Positions 53,912 to 64,000 of a DNA stretch of 64,000 nt are shown here, one piece after another (the first letter of the stretch is position 1; each line of letters begins with the position of its first letter). The DNA lies in assembly GCA_026413255.1 (NCBI GenBank), contig JAOCZO010000011.1:62001-126000 (forward strand). The letters are read 5' to 3'. The DNA comes from Fereydounia khargensis. Taxonomy: Eukaryota; Basidiomycota; Ustilaginomycetes; Urocystidales; Fereydouniaceae. The notes under the pieces are model-generated. The model had not been told where the DNA came from and searched no databases. It worked only from the letters and a program-made list of their open reading frames with translations. The position numbers were made by a program, and so were the translations under genes.

Positions 53912-55997
53912 ATGGGAGACCCCAACCCCGCCCCCGCCCCTGCTATCAAACGCTCCCAGTCCTTTACGGGACGTATCTTTTCATCATCATCATCATCATC
54001 ATCATCACCACCACCACCTACAGCAGCAGAGCAAGAACCGGTCCAGATGCCACCACAGCCAGTCGAGGCTGAGGCCGAGACTGAACCGCCGCTCCTGGCT
54101 ACCACCACAGAGCCCATACTCGCCTTGCTCATCCACCTCAGCAAGAAGGGCAAGCCCAAGGGCCGCTTCCCCATCCAGAAGCACATCACTACCATGGGCC
54201 GAGACATGGACAACGACGTCCGTTTCGTCAAGACCGAGGTCAGCAGGCTCCACTGTACCATTGAGATTGACCAGCACGAGGTAAGCACACTTGCAACGCA
54301 GACGCAAACGCAGCCCTAGCCCTTTTTTTGTTTTTGACACCGCCCAGGCTTTCCTCCACGTCTTTGGCGCCATGGGCGTATCGCTGAATGGAGAACAGGC
54401 GCTCCCGGAACCCAGGGGTGCTGGTACCTTCCCGATCAAGACGGGCGATACCCTCGCCGTGGCCGGAACCCGATTCAGCTTTCAGCTCGCCCCGCCGCCC
54501 ATGCCCACGCCCACGCCCGCCCTGTCCAGCGGCGCTGGAAATGTGCCCCAGACGCCGGGGACGGGGACGGGGACGGGGACGACGCGCACCCGTCGTGTCC
54601 GAATGAGTCTCGTCAACATTGCCCAGATCAACACGCCCTCCAAGGATGCAGACGACGACGACGACCACCACTCGGACTCGGCGCCCTCCTCGTCGCCGAG
54701 CAAGGCGGCAGCCACTCGTCGTCTCAGTGCGCTTCTGCACAGCCAGCGCCGCCCGCGCTCCGGACGCGCCAGTGTCTCTGGCATTCCGCCCTCGACGCCC
54801 GTCGCCAAGCGTGGTGCCAAGCCGGTCGAGCCAAGCACTGCACCGCCCAAGCAGTCTTTCTTCCAGCTCGCCGCTGCCTCGGTGCGCCTGAGCCCCGTCA
54901 AGCAGATGCGCGCGCAGCCACCCATGGAGCAGATGGACGAGCAGGACGACGAGATGCACGAGCACGAGCTCCTCATGCGCTCCCCAGCCCCCGACCACGA
55001 CGACGACGACGACGACGTCGACGAGGTGGCGATCATCGAGCAGGTCGACGACGACGACGAGCATGACCAAGAGTCGCCCCTCGCCAGCGGCACCACCACC
55101 ACCACCACACCACAAGGCTCACCGGACAAGGCCGAGAGACGCAAGTCTGGCTTCCTCGGTCGTGCGGGCGACGCGAATCTCGGCTTTTACAGCGAGGAGC
55201 GACGATCTCCCCATCCCGAGCCCGAGCCCGTCTTTACGCCTCTGCCCCGACGGCCCTCGCGGCTCAGCTCGCCTACCAAGCGCCGCGTCTCGCTGCGCAC
55301 CCAGACGCTCCTGCGCGCCAGCGAGGCATACTACGACAGGATGTTCCTGCCCCCGTCGCCAGCTGGTGTCGGTATGACCAAGTCCTCGTCCATGCCGTCC
55401 AGCCTGTCTGCTGTCGCTACACCACCTCGTCCCCAGCCCCAGCCCCAGTCGGAGCCCCAGTCGGAGCCCGAGGGGGTTGCGGATCTCAGCTACCAGAGTG
55501 AAGAGGAGGACGAGGACGAGGTGGAGAAGAGTCTTGTCCTAGCGTTCGACGAGCCTGTCCGCGCGCCGGCGCCCGTGTTCCAGACGCCCCAGGCGCCGCG
55601 TGTGGCAGCACCAGCTGGTGGACGACGCGTGTCGCTCCCTGCTGCTGGGCGACGAGCGACGGTGCTGCGCGTGCTGGTCTCGAGCGACGCCGTGACTCAG
55701 GAGGGCGAGGCGGACGACATTGCTGCTGCGCTGCACGAGCTCTTTACCGCGGGGCAGGACCAGGATACCGACGAGGAAGCCGAGGGGGAGGCCGAGGGGG
55801 AGGTGGAGGCGCGGGTGGAGCCGGCGTATGCGTATGGCACGCTGCGTGAGCGGATGGAGCCACATGCCGCGCTGCTCCGGCTGAGCGTTGCGAGCCTCGA
55901 CGGCACGACGGACGCCGACTCGATCTTGGCTGACGTCGTGGACCACGCTCGCGTCTCTGAGGCGCCTGAGCCTGTGCGTACGCGCCGCCGTGGCCGG

Positions 55998-56044
<47 letters not shown>

Positions 56045-56867
56045 ACCCGAGGTCGAGGTTGAGGTCGATCGCGAGTCGGAACCACCGCACGAGGCTGCGA
56101 CAGCAGCACCGGCCGAGCCTGAGCCTGAGGCACCGCCATCGCCCACATCTGACGAGGCTGAGCCCGAGCCCGAGCCTGAGGGGGCCAAGAAGCGAGCCGC
56201 AGCACGTACGGCGCGTGCCAAGATCGAACACGTCATCGCCCCTGCCCCTGCCCCTGCTCGAGACGAAAGCGCCAAACCCAAACGGACCCGTGGTCGTGCG
56301 AACAAGACCGAGCACGAGCCGAAGCGAGCCACTCGAGCGCGGCCGAAGGCAGAGACGGAGGCGGAGGGCGAACAGAGCGCGCCGAAGCGGGCGACCCGTG
56401 GTCGCGCAAACAAGGTCGACGAGGACCCAGAGCCAAAGCCAGAGCCAGAGCCAGAGCGAGAGCGCGCGACTCGCGGGCGGCCTAAGAAAGCCGCAGCCCA
56501 GGCGCAAGAGCAAGAGCAAGAGCAAGAGCAGCAGGAGGCCAGGCCGAAACGTGCGACTCGCGCGCGACCCAAGAAGGCCGAGCCGCAAGACGACCACAAG
56601 GAGGAGGAGGAGGAGGAGGTCAAGCCGAAACGGGCTGCGCGCGGGCGACCAAAGAAAGCTGTGCACGAGCCCGAGCCCGAGGCTGAGGAACCGAAGAAAG
56701 CAAGCACACGCACACGAGGCAACAAGGCAGACCAGGAACAGGCTCAACAGGACGGTGGGGGTGACGGTTCAGATTGCAGTCACAAGGAGGACGCGCAGCA
56801 GCCTCTGACTCGTGCGGGGGCTCGGGTGCGGCGAAGTCGGCGGGTACGCGCAGGCGCAGCCCAGTAG
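53912..56867 (+). CDS. FHA-domain protein with AT-hook-like repeats
   Basis: Two exons (53912-54280, 54348-56867) give 962 residues. ATG 53912 has an ACCATGG context. The FHA domain (about 75-175) is split by the intron. It has 'HLSKKGKPKGRFPI', 'GRDMDNDVRF', 'VSRLHCTIEIDQHEAFLHVF', 'SLNG' and 'IKTGDTLAV', so the phosphothreonine-binding Gly-Arg, Ser-x-x-His and Asn-Gly residues are present. A long acidic disordered middle follows, with two 'RRVSL' motifs close to the PP1-binding RVxF form. The C-terminal 250 residues repeat 'KRATRGR', 'KRATRARPKK' and 'KRAARGRPKK' blocks, AT-hook-like and separated by Glu-Pro repeats. It looks like a chromatin-bound protein; the plan resembles Ki-67 (FHA first, basic DNA-binding end), but orthology is not shown. 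Confidence 0.85.
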
Positions 56868-56870
56868 CTG

Positions 56871-56890
56871 TAGGCTAGGCTAGGCTAGGC
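56871..56890. repeat. (TAGGC)4 repeat between convergent stops
   Basis: Four TAGGC units between the FHA gene stop (56865-56867, plus) and the intersectin long-form stop (56892-56890, minus). The minus-strand stop overlaps the repeat edge. Confidence 0.9.
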
Positions 56891-59800
56891 TAGCGGAGTA
56901 GTTTGTCTCTGTAGTAATTGATGGCATGTACCCATTCGCGGGCGTCTCTGGACTTGAATTTGAGGGGGCGTTCGTCTGCGATTGCGAGGGCCCACGAGTC
57001 GGCTGTGGCGAGACGGGCGCGCGTGTCGGTGAGGGGCGTGGGGAGGCGGTAGAGCCTGTTGTCCGAGAGGAGGAGGAGCATGTCTGGCGTGAGGACGAGG
57101 CGTACGGGGCGGTTTGACTTGGCCTTGGCTACGGTCCCGTCGCGGAGGATGGGGCGCGCACCGAGGTCAAAGTTGGCATGGTCCTCGATCTCAGCGCGCG
57201 AGAGGGCCGCCTCGGTGCGCTCGAGCAGCCCCACGGCGCCCTCGTGTGCACGCACCAGCGCCCCGTGGTCCATGTGCCCCGCCGGCGTGTACCGCATCAC
57301 CTGGTCCAGCAGCAACGGGTACCGCGCAAGCCGCTGCATCGGCACCAGCAGGAACGCCGACAGGTCCAGCCCCCGCGCCGCAGGATGGTGCTGCGCAATG
57401 TGCCCCAGATGCCCCGCAACCCGCACGTCCCGCCGCTCCGAAGCCAGAATCGCCGACGCCCGCCCGTGGTTCGCACAGTACGGCAAACTTCATCACAGTA
57501 CATCCCCCCAGCGTCAGCATGCAAAAAGGAAAAAAAGAAAAAAAAAAAAAAAAAGAGACCCATGGGCCCATGGCAGAGTACGTACTAGACGGAAAGCGCA
57601 GGCAGGTGCCGCTCCACCACATCGCCAATACAGTCCACGTACAGCCGCGCTGCTCGCTGCCGCTCCTCGAGGTCAGACAGAAACGCCGTCGCGGCAATCA
57701 GCACGTCTTCGATGTTCGCAAAGATCACCGTCGACGCCTTGTCGCTCAGCATGGGCTGGAGGGAATTGAAAAACACCTAAACCGGCCCCCCGTCCCCTCG
57801 GATTAGCACTGTACTGTACACGCAGAGACAGAGAGATAGGGGGGTAGGAGGGGGGGGAGAACACGTACCTCGACAACAATTTGCAAGTCACGCACGTGTG
57901 CGCCTTCGGATGCGATGAGCTCGAATATCGCTTCCTGCCGCTTGCGTTCGCGCTCGTCCATGCCGCGCAGCGCGTCGGGGCCGACGATGGCGGTCCACGA
58001 CGCCGAAGTCGACTCCTGCACCGGCCCAGAGATGGTGCGTCGCTCCCCGGGGGAGGGCGAGGGCGAGGCGCGACGGTCGCGCTCGATCGCGCGCGACATG
58101 TGCTTGAGCGTCGCCAGGAGTCGTCCCTTGCTCGCGCTCGCCGGCGGACTCGTGGGCCTCTCGACACCAGCTTGAGGTCCAGCAACAGGCGGTGGCGGCG
58201 GGGGTGCGATGGGACGCAGCGACACCTCCTTGGTCATGCGGACGTACCTGTCGTACGCATCCTCCGTGCGCGGTCGATGGCGCGGCGGTCTGGCCGGTTT
58301 CTGCTTCTGCTTCTTTGTCGTCGAGCCAGTCGCCGCTTCGAGTACACGGCGACGCTCCGCAGCCTGCTGGCGAGCCTCTTCGTCCGTGCGCGGGGCAAGG
58401 TCCTCGTCTTCCGTCTCGCTGTCACTCGACCACCCCGAGTCGCTGCTCTCCTCGCCCTCCTCGCCCTCCTCGCCCTCTTCGTCCGCGCGAGAGAGAGCAA
58501 GCGCAACGTCCAGATCAGCCTGCTCCGCCTTGCGCCGTGCCGTCTCCTCCGCCTCAGACGCTGCTATCGCCAGTCGCAACGCTTCCTCGTCATCCGTGTG
58601 CGGGCCCGAGAACAGCTTGGACGCCCGGATCGCTTCCCTCATCTCTGCATCTGCGTCTCGATCCTCGTCCGTGTTCACTACAACCCACCCCTCAGTCGCC
58701 CGAGGAGGAGCAGGTATAGGCACCATGACGCCAGACTCGGAATCGCTCTCCACGGTCGTCACTGCCATTTGAGAATCGGTGTATTGCATGCCATACAGAA
58801 AGGGAGACACAAAAAGGGAAGGGCTTTTAGCACGGAAATCGACACGCGCAGCCTCCCCCGCACTCGGACGGTGGGTGTGTTCTAGTAGGACTAACCCTTG
58901 ATCTCCAGATACGTAGCTGGCGCAATCAGAATCTTGTCGCCGCCAACGTCAACGCGCCACCAGTTGGCATCGCCCTGGTCCACCACCGTCAGCTCGTCGC
59001 CCTCAGAGAATGACGCTTCCTCTGCAGACGTCCCCGCGTAGTCGTACAGAGCACGGGCACGAGCAGCTAGAACAAAGGCAGAGCAATAACGTGTGTTAGT
59101 ATGCACATCCCGAGCACCATTGGAATCGTATCGACTTACTCTCCGTAATCGGCTCAATGTACGAGCGCGGAATGTAGCCAGCCTTTCCGCCGGCAACCGA
59201 GCCGTGCCACCAGTCGCCCGCAGCATCCTTGGCCGGGTGTGCAGTGATGATGGCATTCTCTTCGAACGAGAGGTCCTCGTCGCGCTGAGCCGTGTACGCG
59301 TAGATTGCACGTGCGCGCACCGTCTGGCTGAGGTCAAAGTCCGCGAGCTCGTCTGAAGCCGACGCCGAGGCGGCAGTGGGCTTGGCAAGGGGAGCATCGA
59401 GGTCCTCGGGGCCTTCCGCCTCGTCTGGGCTGTCCTCGTCCTCCTCGCGCACCGATGGCTCGTCCGGCACAAACGCAGGCGGCCTCGACTGGTCGTTGGC
59501 AAGGCTGTTGGCCCAGTCGACGCTCTGGCGGTTCGGGTTGGACACCAGGTCGTCATCGGTGGCCTGTGGACCACTATCGAATGCGCCAGGCATCTCGGGG
59601 GCAGGGGGAGCCGCCGGCGGCGGCGGCGGCGGGGGAGGAGGAGGGGCGCCAGCATCCGCATCGACACCAGCGTCGGCAGTGATCTCGGGAATGGGCTCAG
59701 CAGCAGGAGGCGGTGACGGTGGGCTGGGCGGAGGCACAAACTTCTGCACAGGGGGGTCGGCACTGCCGATCACGCTTCCCGCTCCCTGTACCTTGGAGCG

Positions 59801-62800
59801 ATCGTTCGTCTGTGCCTTCTTGAGCGACAGTCCACCACGGATCTGGCCAAGCAGCGCACCGCGGTCAGCTGGCTCCGAGGATGGCTGGATCACGGGTGCC
59901 TTGGGGGCAGCAGGTGGCGCCGGAGCCGTGGGTGCTGCAGGCGCCGGCGGGGCGGGAGGCGCAGCTGGTGCTGCAGGCGGTGTAGCACGCCCGCTGCTGG
60001 GGATGAGGTTACTGAACAGCGCCTGGGCAAGGTTCTGACGTCCAGCACGGGTGCTCGTTCCCGGTCCGTCAGCCTCGTCGTCATCATTATCGTCCTTGTC
60101 CGACTCTTCCCAGTCGTCGTCATCATGCTTGGGCGCAACATGGATCGAGCGAGACGAGGCAGAAGCCGTGCCCGTAGGCTGCGCCGAGACCGGTGGCGTG
60201 GCACGCGTGGCAGTCGGCAGATTTGATGACGCTGCGGCTGTCTCCTGCTGCTGGCGGAAGAATGGGTTGGTGCCTCCTGGAGTACCGGCCGCAGCACCAG
60301 CAGCACCAGCAGCACCACCCGCCTGCATTCGGAAAAAGGGGTTGGTGTTTGAGCCTCCGCCGCTCGGGCTCAATGGGTTGGCGGCCGCGGTTGGCTCGGG
60401 TGCCGGTGGCGCCGGAGGAGCTGGAGGAGCCGGGGGAGCGGAGGGTGCAGCAGAAGCGAGACCAGCGCCGGGTTTCCTTGAAGGAGGCGGCGGGGGTGCT
60501 CCACCCTTTGCCTTGCGTGGGGCAGGCGGAGCAGGAGCAGGAGCAGCCGCGGGCTTGGAGGCAATATCCTGCCTCTGCTTGAGCGCCTCCTCCTGCTTGC
60601 GAGCCTCCTCCTCCTGCTCTTCGATTCGGCGGAGGCGAGCCTCGCGTTCAGCCTTCTCCTTGGCGAGGACTTCCTCGCGCCTGCGGAGCATGTCCTCCCG
60701 GTCATCAATCTCTTCCTTGGCAGCCTGGATTACAGGCGCTGGTGGCGGGTTGGGGCCCTGCTCCGACTCCTTGATCTCAGCCTTGACGGTCTGCAGGTTG
60801 GCCTTCTCGTTGGCCAAGCGGTGTTCCTCAAGACGAGCTCGGCGAGCCTCTTCGCGGGCAGCAGCCTCCTTGTCTGCCTGGGCGCTGCGAGCCTCGGCCT
60901 CGGCCTTTTCAGCTTTGAGACGCTCCTCGACAGTGGTGTCAACAGCAGGGCTGGCGGACGAGGCGGGCGCAACGGCACCCAGCATGCGCATACGCTCCTG
61001 GACACGACGCTGTGCCTCAGATCGAATCCAGGCGGCTCGCTCCTCGGGAGTCATGTTCTTGGGCGGACCAGCGGAGGGTGCTGGTGAGGCAGCGGGGTCC
61101 GCAGCTGGCGGTGCGGGCGGCGGAGGCGCGGGCTTGCTAGCCTCGGACGTCGGAGCGGGAGGCGGCGGCGGCGGCGGTGGTGCTTGAGCAGACGAGCGGC
61201 TGTCACGGTCGTCACGGTAGCTACTGCGGCTAGGGCTTCGGTTGTCGCTGCGACGATAGTCGTCGTAGCGGTCACGGTCACGGTCACGGTCCCGGTCGCG
61301 ATCACGGTCATCGTCGCGGTTGCGGTCAAACGTGCCACGGAGATACTCGCCATCGCCGAGACGGGAGCTACTTCGGTCCCTGTCGTCGCGATCGCGGTCG
61401 TCGCGGTCGTAGGAGCCAGACTCGTAACGACGGTAAGGGTCGTTGCGGCGGTCGCGCTCGCGGCTGTCCTGGATCCGACGGTCGCGTTCCTTGCGATCCT
61501 TGGCGTCGATGCGCTTCTCGAGCTGGGGGAGGCGCTCGTGCATAAGGTGCATGAGCTCGCGCTCGGCCTTGCGGCGGAGGTCGGCAGAGTCGCGGCCACC
61601 ACGGCGGTTGTAGTAGTCAATGTCGTCCTGAACACGACGGATGCGGTAGCGAAGGTCGTCCATCTCGCGCTCGAGCTCGCGGTCGTCTTCGTCCTTGTCG
61701 GCCTGGCTGTCGAGCATGCGCTGTGTGTTTTGGAGCTGGCGCTTCATCTCGCTGAGATCATCGGTTGCGGTCTGGCCCTCGTAACGGACAGTGCGTCGGT
61801 CAAGGTGACGGCTGCTGCTCTTGTATCCGGCCGAGCCAGAGTCCTCGTGCTTGTAGGCGGTAGCATCCTTCTTGGGCGCCACGGGGTTCTCGTGAAAGGA
61901 GCGCGCCTTGGCGTAGGTGGCGCCGCTGTTGGAGCCAGCCTCGGGAATGTTGAGACCGGTCGAGTTGCGGACGGTAGTGTCCTTCTTGAGGAGATCCTTG
62001 AGAAAGTCGACCGAGTCGTTGAGGTCACGAGCTGAGGGGGGAACGAGCTCGGCAGGGAGAGTGTCTGGCAGATGGTTTCCGTTGAGGCAGCGGTAGATTA
62101 GGCCCATAGCAACGTGGAACTCGTTGATGTTGAGCTTGCCGCGGTTCTCCGTGTCGGAGAGGTGCCAGATCTGCATGAGCTTGTCGCGCTCGAGACCACT
62201 CTGGCCAAAGACTTCACGAGCAACATCGCCGCTAATGAAGCCAGACCCGTTCGAGTCCCAGGCGCGGAAGATAGAGTCGTAGCTCTTCTTCTCTTCCTTG
62301 CTGAGAGCCCAGGGGATCTTGGGTTCGCGTGAGCCCTGCTGCTGCTGGCTGAGGTTCTGAATTTGAGACTGAAAGTTGGAGGGTTGCATGCTGGCATTGT
62401 TGAAGTTCATGTTGCTGACGGCAGGTGCACCGGAGAAAGGCTGGGCGGCGGGGAGGAACTGGGTACTCATGAGCTGGAGACGCGGATCGCGAATGGGCAT
62501 GCCGGTCATCTGGGGCATGAGGCCAGTGGGCTGCATGGAGAGACCGCCACCGATAAAGCCAGTGGGCTGTGGCTGGAGACCGCCTCCGAGGTAGCCGGTG
62601 GGTTGAGGCTGGAGACCGCCGCCCATGGGAGAATGACTAGGACCGGGAGAGAGGAAGCGCTGCTGCTGCTGCTGGGGCATCATGCCCGTGGGTTGGGCGG
62701 AGAGAAAGGCAAGACCGGACTGTTGCTGTTGCTGTGGAAGTTGCTGCTGGGGTTGCTGCTGTTGCTGTTGTGGAAAGCCGGTTTGCATGGGACGCTGAAA

Positions 62801-62920
62801 CTGGGACATGCCAGGGTATCCTGTTTGCTGGGGCTGGATGTAGCCAGTCATTTGGGGCTGCTGGAATGCACCGCCCTGTTGGGGAGGGCGGCCCCATCCC
62901 TGGCCCATGTTGTTGTACAT
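56890..62920 (-). CDS. CIN1: Intersectin-like endocytic scaffold, long form (EH, coiled coil, WH2, two SH3, DH-PH RhoGEF)
   Basis: Exons 62920-59140, 59066-58896, 58761-57869, 57776-57586 and 57487-56890 join in phase to 1,877 residues. In order: Gln/Pro-rich repeats ('LQPQPTG'), one EH domain (about 203-295, 'AWDSNGSGFISGDVAREVFG'), coiled-coil and RD-rich segments, a WH2-like motif near 1020 ('LLGQIRGGLSLKK'), SH3-1 (about 1200-1258), SH3-2 (about 1262-1317), a disordered linker, a DH domain (about 1592-1760, 'YLPYCANHGRA', 'LVPMQRLARYPLLLDQVM') and a PH domain to the end. Cryptococcus Cin1 has this plan and gives long and short splice products (established knowledge). The junction intron (58895-58762) has a GTTAGT donor and CAG acceptor that keep the frame. 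If unspliced, the RhoGEF could instead be a separate gene starting at 58789 or 58768. Role: coupling endocytosis to actin and Rho GTPases. Confidence 0.82.
58891..62920 (-). CDS. CIN1: Intersectin-like scaffold, short form (EH-SH3-SH3)
   Basis: Exons 62920-59140 and 59066-58891 give 1,318 residues ending 'TYLEIKG'. The stop TAG (58893-58891) lies inside the GTTAGT donor that the long form would use, so keeping that intron adds just one Gly before termination. This product has the EH, WH2 and both SH3 domains but no DH-PH. It would be the Pan1-like scaffold without exchange activity. Which form dominates cannot be judged from sequence. Confidence 0.75.
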
Positions 62921-63433
62921 GGCGTCTACGGCGGCCAGGAGGGGAGGGAAGGGAGCAGAGAAAGCACGAGCGGGAGCGGATAGAGATGGTGGAGATAGGG
63001 ATGGATGCGTCTAATGCAGAGGCTGATGGGTTGGTTGGTGTGTTGGAGGTGGAGAGGAAAAACAGGCGATTGGGATTGGGATTGGGATTGGGAACCGAGT
63101 GGGGCGCGAGAGAGTGAGTGGGCGCGGCAGTGAGGCAGTGAGGCAGTGAGGCAGTGTGTCGATGCGTGTCGATGCGTGTCGATGAGCTGAGCCCCGCCCC
63201 CTCTTCGCAGCAGCAGCAGCTTAGCCAGCAGCTCAGCCAGCAGCTCAGCCAGCGGCTCAGCCAGCAGCAGCAGCAGCAAGCAGCGAAACGCGTGGTCCGT
63301 GTGTTGCGTCGAGCTGCATCCAAGTGATCGGGCGCCGTCTGCCGTCTCCCCTTTCTCTCCATTTGCAGTCTCTGTATTTCCAGTCGAGTCTTGCTTGGCT
63401 CACGTGCGCGCTGCTTTGCACCCTACCGACACC
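62921..63433. other. Divergent intergenic region CIN1 / NCE101
   Basis: About 510 bp. Short repeats include GGGATTG-type units (63071-63092), GTGAGGCA units (63128-63155) and CAGC-rich units (63209-63275). No gene is seen; two promoters are expected. Confidence 0.55.
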
Positions 63434-63725
63434 ATGCCCACCTATCTCATCAGCCGGTAAGTGACCCCTGACCCCACACTATACGCTGGTTTGTCTAGCT
63501 CACTGACCGAGTGAATACAGCTGGATCGATCCCTTCTTTGGCATCGCCACCGGCGTCATGGCCTACTACCTCTGGGAGAACGATCCCCGCAACGCAAGCC
63601 AGCGCCCTAACGGTCGTGACCTCAACACCCTCCTTGCTCGTCGCTTCAACAACCAGCCGCCCCCAGATTCGCTCTACGCCGGCCCTGAGGCTGCCTCCAA
63701 ATCCATATTCAGCGTCAAGCCCTAG
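63434..63725 (+). CDS. NCE101: NCE101-like small membrane protein (non-classical export protein 1)
   Basis: Two exons (63434-63456, 63521-63725) give 75 residues. A short N-terminus 'MPTYLISRWIDPFFGIATGV' leads directly into a single hydrophobic helix ending 'MAYYLWENDPRNASQRPNG', then a polar tail ending 'SIFSVKP'. The 'LISR.lDPlfG..tG..AYYl.E.dPRNA..RP.G..L' pattern is that of the fungal Nce101 family, first found in yeast screens for leaderless protein export. Its biochemical role is still unclear. Intron 1 lies 23 nt after the ATG, and phase 2 is preserved by the CAG acceptor at 63520. Confidence 0.88.
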
Positions 63726-63901
63726 TTGCCAAAAACAAAAGAATAAACCTGTATCATCTCTGTAATCTATCACACTCACATTCGCATTCCTCCCCGACCT
63801 GTTCTGTCCTGTTACTCCCCTCAAGTCTGTGCTGTCAGTCATGCCGTGTGATTGCATTGAGAAATAACGACAAAAAAAGGGGGAGCAATTTGTTGACTGC
63901 T

Positions 63902-64000
63902 TCAGAAGAGACCACCCAGTCCACTAGCACCAGCACCAGCACCAGCACCACCTCCACCCGGCTCTCCTCCTGCTGCGTGCTGCGGCTGCGGCTGCGGCTG
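63902..64000 (-). CDS. 3' end of an unidentified gene
   Basis: An open frame enters from the right window edge and stops at TGA (63904-63902). The visible 32 residues are Gln-Pro repeats, a Gly/Ala stretch and 'ASGLGGLF'. Low-complexity tails of this kind occur in many proteins, so no family is assigned. The minus-strand coding direction is inferred from the open frame and compositional bias only. Confidence 0.4.
   Translation of the reverse strand, partial: QPQPQPQHAAGGEPGGGGAGAGAGASGLGGLF

Noticed and set aside
56890-58789. Separate RhoGEF gene starting at 58789 or 58768
   Set aside because: Not excluded, but the frame, splice signals and the known Cin1/intersectin domain order favour one gene with the EH-SH3 part.

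Overview
The window is nuclear DNA of a filamentous or dimorphic basidiomycete, most likely a smut-type fungus (Ustilaginomycotina; inferred, not proven). The reasons are dense, mostly intron-poor genes with short GT-AG introns (about 45-220 nt), GC-rich codon use that leaves long antisense shadow ORFs, many short tandem repeats between genes, and a fungus-specific gene set (LEU1 isopropylmalate dehydratase, 115-kDa-class NAD-glutamate dehydrogenase, Zn2Cys6 regulator, NCE101, Cin1-type intersectin). I recognised no transposon, LTR element, CRISPR array, rRNA or convincing tRNA.

Layout, left to right. 1-8.3 kb: 5' part of a TRM82-like WD gene, divergent from mitochondrial processing peptidase beta, then LEU1, then a composite gene joining a Vip1-type RRM protein in frame to a secretory EF-hand protein. 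10-20.3 kb: a small five-exon orphan, a SARAF homologue convergent with a PQ-loop vacuolar transporter, a membrane-anchored alpha/beta hydrolase, proteasome alpha5, and a 132-residue single-pass membrane protein. 21-24.4 kb: NAD-GDH. A 3.9 kb stretch without a recognisable gene follows. 28.3-31.8 kb: a proline-rich/coiled-coil protein and a MOB4/phocein protein. 34-38.5 kb: a 1,487-residue zinc-cluster regulator. 39-46 kb: ribosomal protein L23a (uL23), a DCAF4/WDR21-like WD protein and a 1,436-residue kinase. 48.7-56.9 kb: a 59-residue HMG/YABBY-like protein, an SSUH2-like protein, a Pin1 prolyl isomerase, a HIT hydrolase and an FHA/AT-hook protein. 56.9-62.9 kb: an intersectin (Cin1-like) locus. 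63.4-64 kb: NCE101 and the 3' end of another gene.

The genes are mainly housekeeping and do not form a metabolic cluster. The two most interesting loci look like one gene with two products. The intersectin gene has an optional intron whose donor site carries the stop codon of a short EH-SH3-SH3 form; removing it extends the frame into a DH-PH RhoGEF. The Vip1/EF-hand gene has a signal-peptide start lying exactly behind a splice-acceptor-like CAG inside the long frame. Exon structures below were derived by eye from splice signals, reading phase and family resemblance; no transcript data were available.
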